NCBI GenBank assembly: GCA_934330725.1
Contig: CAKRGM010000033.1
Location: forward strand, 1-27,893
Reading direction: 5' to 3'
DNA: 27,893 nucleotides
Origin: an uncultured Lachnospiraceae bacterium
GTDB taxonomy: Bacteria > Bacillota > Clostridia > Lachnospirales > Lachnospiraceae
A model generated the notes under the pieces. The model had not been told where the DNA came from. It saw only the letters and a list, made by a program, of their open reading frames with translations, and ran no database searches. How positions within the stretch are numbered: the first letter of the stretch is position 1; every line of letters begins with the position of its first letter. Shown here piece after piece: positions 15,756 through 23,214 of the stretch. Both the position numbers and the translations under genes were made by a program.

Positions 15756-17642
15756 ATGCCTAATATAAGTGAAGAGTATGATGTTGTAGTTGTTGGAGCA
15801 GGACATGCAGGATGTGAAGCCGCTCTTGCATGTGCAAGACTTGGATTAAATACAATATGTTTTACGGTAAGCTGTGAAAGTATAGCAATGATGCCATGTA
15901 ATCCAAATATCGGTGGAAGTTCAAAGGGACATCTGGTACGCGAGGTTGATGCATTAGGCGGAGAAATGGGTAAGAATATTGATGCTACATTTATACAGTC
16001 TAAAATGCTTAATAAGTCAAAAGGACCGGCAGTGCATTCACTTCGTGCACAGGCTGATAAATCGGATTACAGCAGAAGAATGAGAAAGGTTATGGAAAAT
16101 ACTGATAATCTTCTTGTGAGACAGGCAGAAGTTTCTGAGATTATTGTAAATGATGGCATAATTGGAGGAGTAAAGACTGTATCCGGAGCTGAATATAAGG
16201 CTAAGGCAGTTGTATTATGTACAGGTGTATATCTTAAAGCCAGATGTATATTTGGTGATATAAGTTATTATACCGGACCAAATGGACTGCAGGCCGCAAA
16301 TCATCTTACAGAATCTTTAATAAAAAATGGTATAGAAATAAGAAGATTTAAAACCGGTACGCCGGCAAGAGTTGATAAAAGATCAATCGATTTTTCCAAA
16401 ATGACAGAGCAGTTCGGAGATGAAAGAATAGTTCCATTTTCATTTACAACTGATTCTGAATCAATACAGAAGGATCAGGTATCATGCTGGCTTACATATA
16501 CCAATGAAGATACACACAAGATAATAAGGGATAATCTTGATAGATCACCACTTTATTCAGGTGTTATACATTCCACAGGACCAAGATACTGCCCTTCAAT
16601 AGAAGATAAGGTGGTAAGATTTGCTGATAAAGACAGACATCAGGTGTTTATTGAACCAGAAGGTCTTTATACAAATGAAATGTATCTTGGCGGTATGTCA
16701 AGTTCAATGCCGGAGGATGTGCAGTATGCAATGTATAAAACAGTTCCGGGACTTGAACACGTTAAGATAGTAAGAAATGCATATGCTATAGAATATGACT
16801 GTATAAGTGCAGTGCAGCTTAAGTCATCACTTGAATTTAAGAAAATAAGAGGATTGTTTGCCGGCGGGCAGTTTAATGGAAGTTCAGGATATGAAGAAGC
16901 TGCAGCTCAGGGAATTATTGCAGGTATTAATGCAGCAATGTATGTTAAAGAAGAAGAACCTTTGATTCTTGATCGTTCAGAAAGCTATATAGGAGTTCTT
17001 ATAGATGACCTTGTCACAAAGGAATCAACAGAACCATATCGTATGATGACATCAAGAGCTGAATACAGGCTTTTATTAAGACAGGATAATGCTGATCTTC
17101 GTCTTACCAGGTATGGATACAGGGTGGGACTTATAAGTAAAGAACGTATGGATTCAGTAATAGAAAAAGAACAGGAAATAAAGAAAGAAATTGAAAGAGT
17201 AAAGTCAGTTAATATTGGAACATCACAGGAAGTACAGGATGTTTTAATACAATATGGCAGTACAGAGTTAAAAACAGGAGCAACATTGGCTGAACTTATA
17301 AAAAGACCTGAACTTACATATGAAAATCTCGCACCAATAGATAAAAACAGACCAGATCTTTCTGATAATGTGGCAGAACAGGTCAATATAAATCTTAAAT
17401 ATGAAGGATATATTGAGCGCCAGATGCGTCAGGTAGAACATTTCAAAAAACTTGAAAATAAACTTATACCAGATGCAATTAATTATCTTGAAATTACCGG
17501 ATTAAGAAAAGAAGCAATGCAAAAGCTTGATAAATTCAGACCACGTTCTATAGGTCAGGCATCAAGAATATCCGGAGTATCACCTGCTGACATATCGGTG
17601 CTTCTTGTTTATATGGAACAGTATAACAGAAAACAGCAATAA
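15756..17642 (+). CDS. mnmG: tRNA uridine-34 modification enzyme MnmG (GidA)
   Basis: 628 aa, full length. It is a FAD- and NADH-dependent partner of MnmE in wobble-uridine modification. The Rossmann FAD motif is VVVGAGHAGCEAA (11-23). NPNIGGSSKGH surrounds the conserved Cys48, and GPRYCPSIEDK contains Cys279, matching the two redox cysteines of the family. AGGQFNGSSGYEEAAAQG is the second FAD signature. The C-terminal helical region (RQMRQVEHFKKLE, then the SGVSPADISVLL end) contacts MnmE and tRNA. GGAG lies 8 bases before the ATG. rsmG follows after 51 bases, so mnmE-mnmG-rsmG reads as one unit, the classical gidA-gidB order. Confidence 0.98.
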   Translation: MPNISEEYDVVVVGAGHAGCEAALACARLGLNTICFTVSCESIAMMPCNPNIGGSSKGHLVREVDALGGEMGKNIDATFIQSKMLNKSKGPAVHSLRAQADKSDYSRRMRKVMENTDNLLVRQAEVSEIIVNDGIIGGVKTVSGAEYKAKAVVLCTGVYLKARCIFGDISYYTGPNGLQAANHLTESLIKNGIEIRRFKTGTPARVDKRSIDFSKMTEQFGDERIVPFSFTTDSESIQKDQVSCWLTYTNEDTHKIIRDNLDRSPLYSGVIHSTGPRYCPSIEDKVVRFADKDRHQVFIEPEGLYTNEMYLGGMSSSMPEDVQYAMYKTVPGLEHVKIVRNAYAIEYDCISAVQLKSSLEFKKIRGLFAGGQFNGSSGYEEAAAQGIIAGINAAMYVKEEEPLILDRSESYIGVLIDDLVTKESTEPYRMMTSRAEYRLLLRQDNADLRLTRYGYRVGLISKERMDSVIEKEQEIKKEIERVKSVNIGTSQEVQDVLIQYGSTELKTGATLAELIKRPELTYENLAPIDKNRPDLSDNVAEQVNINLKYEGYIERQMRQVEHFKKLENKLIPDAINYLEITGLRKEAMQKLDKFRPRSIGQASRISGVSPADISVLLVYMEQYNRKQQ

Positions 17643-17693
17643 GTTGATAATATTATAAAGCTGTGTATAAGTAGTACAAAATAAGGAGTTTAA

Positions 17694-18449
17694 GTGGAAA
17701 ATCTCGAATTTAAAAACATTTTAAATAAAATTGATATAAGTCTGTCGGAAAAACAGTATGAACAATTTGATAAATACTTTGAAATACTTGTTGAGTGGAA
17801 CAAGTTTATGAATCTGACAGGGATAACGCAATATAATGATGTAATGATAAAGCATTTTGCCGACAGTATTATATTAAAAAAAGCTATCGATGATATAAAT
17901 AAAGAAGCTGGAAAAGATATAGTAAATATTGATCTTAACAGTAATATAAAAATAATAGATGTTGGGACTGGAGCCGGATTTCCAGGGCTTCCATTAAAAA
18001 TTGCATTTGAAAATACAGAAATGGTTCTTCTTGATTCTTTAAATAAAAGGGTAAAGTTTTTAAATGAAGTAATTGATTTACTTGGAATTACAGGTATTAA
18101 TGCAATACATTCAAGAGCAGAAGATGCAGCTAAAAATGTGGATTATCGTGAACAGTTTGATTTAAGTGTTTCGCGTGCGGTTGCTAATTTGTCTACACTT
18201 GTGGAATACTGCCTTCCTTTTGTAAAAACCGGTGGATATTTTATTGCATATAAATCGGGAGATATAGATGATGAATGTAATAATTCACGGAATGCCATAA
18301 ATATATTAGGAGGCAAGCTTGTTAAAATACATCGTTTCAGACTGCCTGAAACGGATATTGACAGATCATTTGTAGTAATTCAGAAAATTAAAAATACATC
18401 AAAAAAATACCCTAGAAAATCAGGGCTTCCAGGAAAAGAACCTCTGTAA
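17694..18449 (+). CDS. rsmG: 16S rRNA (guanine-527-N7)-methyltransferase RsmG (GidB)
   Basis: 251 aa. It methylates G527 of 16S rRNA with S-adenosylmethionine, and its loss is a known route to low-level streptomycin resistance. It starts at GTG: AAGGAG lies 6 bases upstream. The SAM site is IIDVGTGAGFPGLPL (87-101), with LLDSLNKRVKFL following and SRAEDAA at 140-146. SRAVANLSTL (160-169) and the C-terminal KKYPRKSGLPGKEPL are family hallmarks. It ends the mnmE-mnmG-rsmG unit. The next gene is convergent, with hairpins between them. Confidence 0.97.
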   Translation: MENLEFKNILNKIDISLSEKQYEQFDKYFEILVEWNKFMNLTGITQYNDVMIKHFADSIILKKAIDDINKEAGKDIVNIDLNSNIKIIDVGTGAGFPGLPLKIAFENTEMVLLDSLNKRVKFLNEVIDLLGITGINAIHSRAEDAAKNVDYREQFDLSVSRAVANLSTLVEYCLPFVKTGGYFIAYKSGDIDDECNNSRNAINILGGKLVKIHRFRLPETDIDRSFVVIQKIKNTSKKYPRKSGLPGKEPL

Positions 18450-18494
18450 AAGAGTAATTGTAATAAAAATAATTGTAGAATAACTACTGTAAAA

Positions 18495-18560
18495 AATAAG
18501 GTGTTAAAGCATATGTTTAATTAGAATAATTTATTAAACTGTATGTTTTGACACCTTATT
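18495..18560. terminator. Bidirectional terminator between rsmG and the hydrolase-like gene
   Basis: AATAAGGTGT (18495-18504) pairs with ACACCTTATT (18551-18560), and the stem extends inward with wobbles and single mismatches toward GTTTAAT/ATTAAAC. On the minus strand the stem runs into TTATTTTTTAC, a good U-tract for the hydrolase-like transcript. On the plus strand the tail is only moderately T-rich. The position between convergent genes fits use from both sides. Confidence 0.65.
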
Positions 18561-18575
18561 AAATATTAGTTTATA

Positions 18576-18608
18576 AATCAGATTAATTATTGGTATATTA
18601 ATCTGATT
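18576..18608. repeat. Perfect 12-bp inverted repeat, 9-base loop
   Basis: AATCAGATTAAT (18576-18587) and ATTAATCTGATT (18597-18608) are perfectly complementary. The stem is AT-rich. It lies about 50 bases beyond the hydrolase-like stop codon and may be a second, weaker terminator or a 3'-end stabilising hairpin. Confidence 0.5.
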
Positions 18609-18656
18609 AAGTATTGGTTTATTTATGGTTATTTATTCATTTACTTATTTATTTGG

Positions 18657-19616
18657 CTATTTATTATTATATAATACAAGGTTTGCGGTTTTATAGAATT
18701 CTTCAGGTTTTTCCAATTGAGGAAGTCCTTTTGCATCCTTAATCCCAAATATTTCAATAGCCGGATTTAAAGAAAGATACTGATTATTGATATGAGTATG
18801 GTTCTTTGTTTTGTCACCATAAATAATATAAATGCAGTTATTAAGCTGGTTTACTGCTTTTGATATTGATACGGATGTATAGTGACATTCGGTGCTTGTA
18901 AATAAAAACTTTGATGAAGAGCCTCCTAAATGTGCATTTGTATGACATGAATCCACTATGTCAGGTGTAACTGAAGATGTATTTGAAAATCCATTTGAAT
19001 ATAAATTATTTTTTATATGATGCCTGTTCATAAATATATTATATAAAAGTGTTCCGATTATAGGTGAATTTAGTAATATTCTGTTTATATTATTCTTTTT
19101 TCCTGGACTTAAAAGTGCCATTTTTATATCAATTGGATTAACAAGAATAATTTTATCTATTATATTTTCATTATTAAATGCAGTCATCAAAGCGACAGGA
19201 GTTGATGTGCCAGTAGCAATCAATGAAGTTTTCGAACCTATTACATTTAAAATAAAATCGTTAATCAGCTGAGTATACATATACATTGTATATGTTATAT
19301 TTGGTTTATCAGAATGACCACATCCAAGCAAATCGATAGAATATACAGTGTGATGTTTATTAAAAAAATGTATAACGCTGTTCCATTCATCAAGTGAACT
19401 ATAGGAATTTAAATCATGAATCATTAATACAGGACTTCCCTTACCTGAAACCTTATATGCAATATTACCAAATTTCCATTTGTATACTAATAAGTTGTTA
19501 CTTATATTGTCATTTGAAACTGATAGTTTAAAAATAAATTTATTGATAATATGTGCTGTGGTTAATACAGCTGTTCCCATTCCAACAGATAAACCTATTT
19601 TAGACCACTTATTCAT
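18657..19616 (-). CDS. Membrane-anchored alpha/beta-hydrolase-fold protein, probably catalytically degenerate
   Basis: 319 aa. An N-terminal hydrophobic helix (about 7-31) probably anchors it. The fold is supported by GSPVLMIHDLNSYSS (oxyanion-region strand), YSIDLLGCGHSDKP (92-105) and the C-terminal LPQLEKPEEF (298-307). The nucleophile elbow reads GTSTP (136-140), so Ser138 is kept but the usual second Gly is Pro. In related proteins the last motif is HLPQLEKPEEF; here Gly297 replaces the His. The usual GxxD acid position after the sixth strand (YGDKT) is Thr270. It may therefore be a non-enzymatic relative. GGAGG lies 6 bases before the ATG. It is the only gene facing the replication fork in the window. 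Substrate and partner are unknown. Confidence 0.75.
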   Translation of the reverse strand: MNKWSKIGLSVGMGTAVLTTAHIINKFIFKLSVSNDNISNNLLVYKWKFGNIAYKVSGKGSPVLMIHDLNSYSSLDEWNSVIHFFNKHHTVYSIDLLGCGHSDKPNITYTMYMYTQLINDFILNVIGSKTSLIATGTSTPVALMTAFNNENIIDKIILVNPIDIKMALLSPGKKNNINRILLNSPIIGTLLYNIFMNRHHIKNNLYSNGFSNTSSVTPDIVDSCHTNAHLGGSSSKFLFTSTECHYTSVSISKAVNQLNNCIYIIYGDKTKNHTHINNQYLSLNPAIEIFGIKDAKGLPQLEKPEEFYKTANLVLYNNK

Positions 19617-19651
19617 AATTACCTCCAGTTATTAGTTGTTTAATCAGGAAC

Positions 19652-19680
19652 TTAATATTATTGTAGAAATTGCAATGCAA
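19652..19680 (-). promoter_or_regulatory. Candidate promoter of the hydrolase-like gene
   Basis: Minus strand: TTGCAT (19675-19680), 17-base spacer, TATTAA (19652-19657), about 36 bases before the start codon. Hexamers are imperfect but the spacing is ideal. Confidence 0.4.
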
Positions 19681-20100
19681 CGTAGCAATTCATCAATATC
19701 ATGTCAGGAACAAAATACAAATTAATCCTGATATCATTATAAATAATTAATAATGTATGTTAATTATAATCCAAAAATTAATAAGTATCAATCTGATAAA
19801 AGTATATTTTTAATATAATCTGTTTTGTAAAAATATTTATCTTATTAAATTGTAATAATAAAATTGTTATGATTCATCTTAGCTATTTGAATAATACAAT
19901 TTTAGTGCTTTCTGCTCCAATGCTGTTATTTTTTATTATTTTTAATTATATTTGATTATAAGAGTAAAGCTCATTATGAAACTATATATGTCAGTATTCT
20001 TATGCAAGAATAAAACTGCCAGTGCTGGTTGATAAGTTAACTGTGATACAAAAGAAAATAAATCGAGCAAACAAATTTGGTAAATAAATTTATTAAATTT

Positions 20101-20130
20101 TTGTCAAATTTACGTATAATGTGATATAAT
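20101..20130 (+). promoter_or_regulatory. Candidate sigma-A promoter of the sensor-regulator pair
   Basis: -35 TTGTCA (20101-20106), 18-base spacer, perfect -10 TATAAT (20125-20130). A second TATAAT at 20115-20120 lacks a well-spaced -35. Initiation near 20137 would give a leader of about 90 bases. Confidence 0.55.
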
Positions 20131-20225
20131 ATGGTTGATTTGTTATATTACGTTGATTGTATATTTAAAATATAATATAACTACTATTGATATTTATAAC
20201 CGCGTTTGTATGGTTTGGGATAAAA

Positions 20226-21380
20226 ATGAGTGAGATTATTGATTATTTATTTAGTGAACTTGATGAACTGAAAAGTCAATGTGAAATAGTTCAGGGACAG
20301 TTAAGAAAAATAAATTCTGAACTTCAAGTTATCGACGAAGCTGTTTTGAAATTTTTAAGGAAAAAAAAGAATTTATTTGATCCATTTTCCTCTGTAAATA
20401 AGGAAGTGAAATTTACTGATACAGAACTTCAAAATTTAAAACAGAGGCAGGCAGATTTAACAAAACAGGCTTCAGACAAAAATACAGAGTTAAGAAAATA
20501 TAATTTAAAAATAGATAAATTAAATTATCTTATCAATAGTAACAACAATAGCAATGTTGCTTCTAATATCAATAATACGTCTGGCAATGATGCCTGTGAT
20601 GATATTGCTGATATAGACTGCATTTCTTACAGAAAATCTGAGCAGTTTAATAAAAATATAGCCGGATATATGAATGAAAATGTACTTCAGAATATCTGTG
20701 CAGCATTATCGAAAAATAAATTTATATCACAGCTGGTAAATAATGATACACAGCGTGCAAAATTTGAAATTGATTTCGAAAGTGATTTATTAAATAAAAG
20801 TATTAATTCTTTAAATGATATTATTTTTATTCTAAATCCAGCTTTCTTTAAAAAACTTGGATATAAGTATCAGATTAAAAAAATAATAGATATAATCAAC
20901 AGTAACAGTAAGACTGATATATTACTTAATTTTCAGGATAGTAGAAATAATAATTATAGCAATAGCAAGTATAGTAATTGTAATAGTGAGTATAGTAATA
21001 AAAATAAAGGTAATAACGGCAATGACGATAATTACGATGCCTGTAATGTTAGTTCCGTTGATAACAGGAGAGGGATCGTTAGTGATGACTGTGTCATTTT
21101 ATCGATAAGGGTTATTCAGGAACTGTGTAATAGTGTGAGTAAATATTCAAAGTGTGAAAAATTATATGTTAATGTAGCCGTTGATGATAAAGCAATTTCA
21201 ATTTCTGAGTACAATGATGGAATTGATTTTGATATTGATATAATAAAGAATTGCATTTCTTCTATATCAAAAGAAAACATAAAAATTAAAAATAATAAAA
21301 ATGAAAGTATTAAATTAGAGGTAGTAATACCTTTACATAAGGAGAAACAAAATGGCAATAAATGTTCTATTAGCAGATGA
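20226..21380 (+). CDS. DegS-like sensor with degenerate kinase core
   Basis: 384 aa, cytoplasmic, no membrane segment. The N-terminal part to about residue 107 is a long helical coiled coil like the DegS sensor domain. A HisKA_3-type dimerisation helix follows, but the usual HDxxxQ box is NENVLQ (150-155): Asn150 replaces the phospho-acceptor His, Glu151 the Asp, and only Gln155 stays. The ATPase part keeps an N-box-like ELCNSVSKY (Glu299, Asn302) and a G1-like NDG (Asp331-Gly332), but the GxGL...ER lid segment is absent. Two Asn/Ser-rich linkers (about 104-122 and 238-278) split the domains. Kinase activity looks unlikely; phosphatase or scaffold function on the adjacent regulator is an inference. 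The ATG at 20226 is preferred over an upstream TTG (20187) because of GGGA before it. It overlaps the next gene by 29 bases. Confidence 0.8.
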   Translation: MSEIIDYLFSELDELKSQCEIVQGQLRKINSELQVIDEAVLKFLRKKKNLFDPFSSVNKEVKFTDTELQNLKQRQADLTKQASDKNTELRKYNLKIDKLNYLINSNNNSNVASNINNTSGNDACDDIADIDCISYRKSEQFNKNIAGYMNENVLQNICAALSKNKFISQLVNNDTQRAKFEIDFESDLLNKSINSLNDIIFILNPAFFKKLGYKYQIKKIIDIINSNSKTDILLNFQDSRNNNYSNSKYSNCNSEYSNKNKGNNGNDDNYDACNVSSVDNRRGIVSDDCVILSIRVIQELCNSVSKYSKCEKLYVNVAVDDKAISISEYNDGIDFDIDIIKNCISSISKENIKIKNNKNESIKLEVVIPLHKEKQNGNKCSISR

Positions 21381-21990
21381 CCATTTAATGATTAGAGAAG
21401 GCATTAAAAATCTGATTGAATTAGATAGAAATATAAGAGTTATAGCAGTAGCCAGTGATGGATATGAATGTTTAAATCTTGTTGATAAGGTTAACCCGGA
21501 TATTGTGCTTATGGATACTAATATGCCAAATCTTGATGGATTGAAAGTGCTGTCAATTATGAGAGAAAATAATAAGAAGAATAAGGTTATTTTCCTGACT
21601 ACACATAAAGATATGGAATGTCTTATAAGCTCAATAGATTTAGGATGCAATGGATTTGTTCTTAAGGATTCTGATGTAAATACTTTGAAAAGAGCAATAT
21701 ATGAAGTATATAATGATGGAATTTTTGTAGAGCCTAAACTTACAAAACAGCTAAATATTAATCTTGCGGAAAGAGATGTTGAGAAATATAGATTAAATAA
21801 TCTTACAGGAAGAGAAGTTGAGGTTCTCAAACTTATTGCACAGGGGATGCTTAACAGAGAAATTGCTACTAAATTAGAAATAAGTGAACGAACAGTAAAA
21901 AATCATATTTCTAGTATATTTAAAAAAATAGGGGCAACAGATAGAACACAGGCAGCAATATTTGCAATAAAAAATGATCTTATAATTTAA
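21352..21990 (+). CDS. NarL/DegU-family response regulator
   Basis: 212 aa. The receiver domain (about 1-120) has the acidic pair Asp9-Asp10, phospho-acceptor Asp55 in IVLMDTNMP, Thr83 and Lys105 in GFVLKD, so the full phosphorylation site is intact. The C-terminal LuxR-type helix-turn-helix is about 149-205 (LTGREVEVLKLIAQG, then ISERTVKNHI). It is a probable transcription factor. AAGGAG lies 6 bases before the ATG, and the gene overlaps the end of the sensor gene, so the two are translationally coupled. Because its partner seems unable to phosphorylate, the phosphate may come from another kinase or small phosphodonors. It is DegU-like in layout, but calling it degU would go beyond the evidence. 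Confidence 0.93.
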   Translation: MAINVLLADDHLMIREGIKNLIELDRNIRVIAVASDGYECLNLVDKVNPDIVLMDTNMPNLDGLKVLSIMRENNKKNKVIFLTTHKDMECLISSIDLGCNGFVLKDSDVNTLKRAIYEVYNDGIFVEPKLTKQLNINLAERDVEKYRLNNLTGREVEVLKLIAQGMLNREIATKLEISERTVKNHISSIFKKIGATDRTQAAIFAIKNDLII

Positions 21991-22065
21991 CTATTATAGC
22001 AATATATATATAAATTATATATACAAAGCATATAAGTCAGATTTAAGTTGAAATTAGTTGAAGTT

Positions 22066-22108
22066 AAAAGCATTATGTATTTTATTAAAGGATACATGAT
22101 GCTTTTTT
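22066..22108 (+). terminator. Strong intrinsic terminator of the sensor-regulator operon
   Basis: AAAAGCATTATGTAT (22066-22080) pairs with ATACATGATGCTTTT (22092-22106) along 15 positions with one G-T wobble and an 11-base loop, ending in a run of six Ts (22103-22108). Confidence 0.88.
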
Positions 22109-22130
22109 ATATTATTCTGAAAAACATATA

Positions 22131-22464
22131 TTAAAATATATGCATAAATTAAAATGTATGTATAAACCGGGATGTATATATAAACTGAAATATATGTATA
22201 AATTGAGATGTATGTATAACCGGGATGTATAATATAGACTAAAATATATGGGTAACTGGAATGAATATATAAACTAAAAAATATATATAAGGTGGGAATA
22301 TACATATAAACTAAAATATATGTATAAACTGAGATATGTGTATAAATTGAAATGTATATATAGACTTTAATATAAATTGAAATGTATATATAGACTTTAA
22401 TATATGTATAAATAGAAATATATATATATATTGTAATATATATTATAAATTAAAATAATATAAA
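22131..22464. repeat. Degenerate 18-bp tandem repeat, about 19 units
   Basis: Units follow the rough consensus CTGAAATATATGTATAAA. Most are exactly 18 bases, a few 17 or 19, and one is shortened to 12. The first three positions vary most (TTA, CCG, CTG, TTG, CTA), while the ATRTATATAAA part is steadier. Within the array a 30-base segment (an 18-mer plus the 12-base unit) is perfectly duplicated at 22341-22370 and 22371-22400, a sign of recent slippage or unequal exchange. The array starts 23 bases after the operon terminator and ends about 120 bases before the first parS-like site. Confidence 0.85.
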
Positions 22465-22584
22465 TAAATATTATATATATATATTTATATTATGTATATG
22501 AATTACAATATAGAATAAGAATGAGTTATAATATAAGTATGCTTGTGAATAATATAAAAATAATTATTAATAAAAGTTTATAAA

Positions 22585-22600
22585 TGTTTCACGTGGAACT
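22585..22600. promoter_or_regulatory. parS-like site 1 (two mismatches)
   Basis: TGTTTCACGTGGAACT against the parS consensus TGTTTCACGTGAAACA: A12 is G and the last base is T. It is likely a weaker ParB nucleation site. It lies in a 40-base direct duplication with site 2. Confidence 0.75.
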
Positions 22601-22624
22601 TTTTTAATTATACTAAATTGTAAA

Positions 22625-22640
22625 TGTTTCACGTGAAACT
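22625..22640. promoter_or_regulatory. parS-like site 2 (one mismatch)
   Basis: TGTTTCACGTGAAACT differs from the consensus only at the last base. It starts exactly 40 bases after site 1, and both are preceded by TAAA. Confidence 0.88.
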
Positions 22641-22652
22641 TTGCAGGCAATT

Positions 22653-22678
22653 AAATTGGTAATTATAAATACCAATTT
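22653..22678. repeat. 9-bp hairpin beside the parS pair
   Basis: AAATTGGTA (22653-22661) pairs perfectly with TACCAATTT (22670-22678) around an 8-base loop. It is followed by only a short T/A tail, so it is at best a weak terminator. Confidence 0.4.
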
Positions 22679-22887
22679 TAAACTTAGAATATTATACATT
22701 AATAGTATAATATAAGATAATAAAGCTAAGTCTATATGTATTTACTTATACAATTAAAGACACATTCAAAATTTTAAATTTAACTAATTATTTTTATAAC
22801 AATGTATCAGAGCTATATTTTTATGTGGTTTTATACAATAATAAATGAATTTATTGAAATGAAATCTTTATGTTAATAAAATTTCTT

Positions 22888-22920
22888 ATACTAAGATATT
22901 ATTTATCTTAGTATTTTCCT
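22888..22920 (+). terminator. Orphan terminator-like hairpin
   Basis: ATACTAAGATA (22888-22898) pairs perfectly with TATCTTAGTAT (22904-22914) around a 5-base loop, followed by TTTCCTTAAT. No gene ends nearby, so it could close a small RNA begun in the parS region or be a fortuitous AT-rich palindrome. Confidence 0.4.
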
Positions 22921-23139
22921 TAATATATTTCAATTTATTTTTTGCTATATTATATAATATTTATAGTCAGATAATAGAATAAATAAAATTATATACATTA
23001 TAAAAATGTATTATATATTCTTAAATAAGATGTATGTAAAGTACAAAATGTTATATTTAATTCAAAATAAAACAATATTTGTTTTATATTTTGTAGATAT
23101 AAACATAATATAATGATATAATATAAATATCAATTTCAA

Positions 23140-23155
23140 TGTTTCACGTGAAACA
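23140..23155. promoter_or_regulatory. Perfect parS site upstream of parA
   Basis: TGTTTCACGTGAAACA, an exact 16-base palindromic match to the chromosomal parS consensus, 59 bases before the parA start. It is a nucleation site for the ParB clamp and, by position, could also let ParB repress parAB. Confidence 0.97.
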
Positions 23156-23214
23156 TAATATTTACAAATTGTTGACCATTATTATCCGGTATTAAAAGAA
23201 AAGAGGAAAGAAGA

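Larger units (their letters stand above)
19617..20186. other. 570-base divergent spacer, no gene seen
   Basis: This AT-rich intergenic region separates the hydrolase-like gene from the sensor gene. It contains a candidate promoter for each, a 7-bp perfect hairpin with a 4-base loop at 19995-20012, and nothing recognisable as a gene, tRNA or riboswitch. No open frame longer than a few dozen codons with a ribosome-binding site was seen. Confidence 0.55.
21991..23214. other. 1.2-kb gene-free region between the regulator and parA
   Basis: Extremely AT-rich. From left to right it holds a strong terminator (22066-22108), an 18-bp tandem-repeat array (22131-22464), two parS-like sites 40 bases apart (22585, 22625), two hairpins (22653-22678 and 22888-22914), about 220 bases in which nothing was recognised, and a perfect parS (23140-23155) in front of parA. 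No open frame with a ribosome-binding site was found. The minus-strand frame through the array only translates the repeat. Confidence 0.8.

Noticed and set aside
21333..21830. 165-codon minus-strand open frame opposite the response regulator
   Set aside because: Antisense shadow of a clear receiver-domain gene with no start signals.
22054..22305. 83-codon minus-strand open frame, Tyr/Ile-rich with a six-residue period
   Set aside because: The period is the 18-bp DNA repeat read in frame. It also runs antisense through the operon terminator.
22131..22464. CRISPR array as an explanation of the repeats
   Set aside because: Units abut without unique spacers, are too short and degenerate, and no cas gene is nearby.
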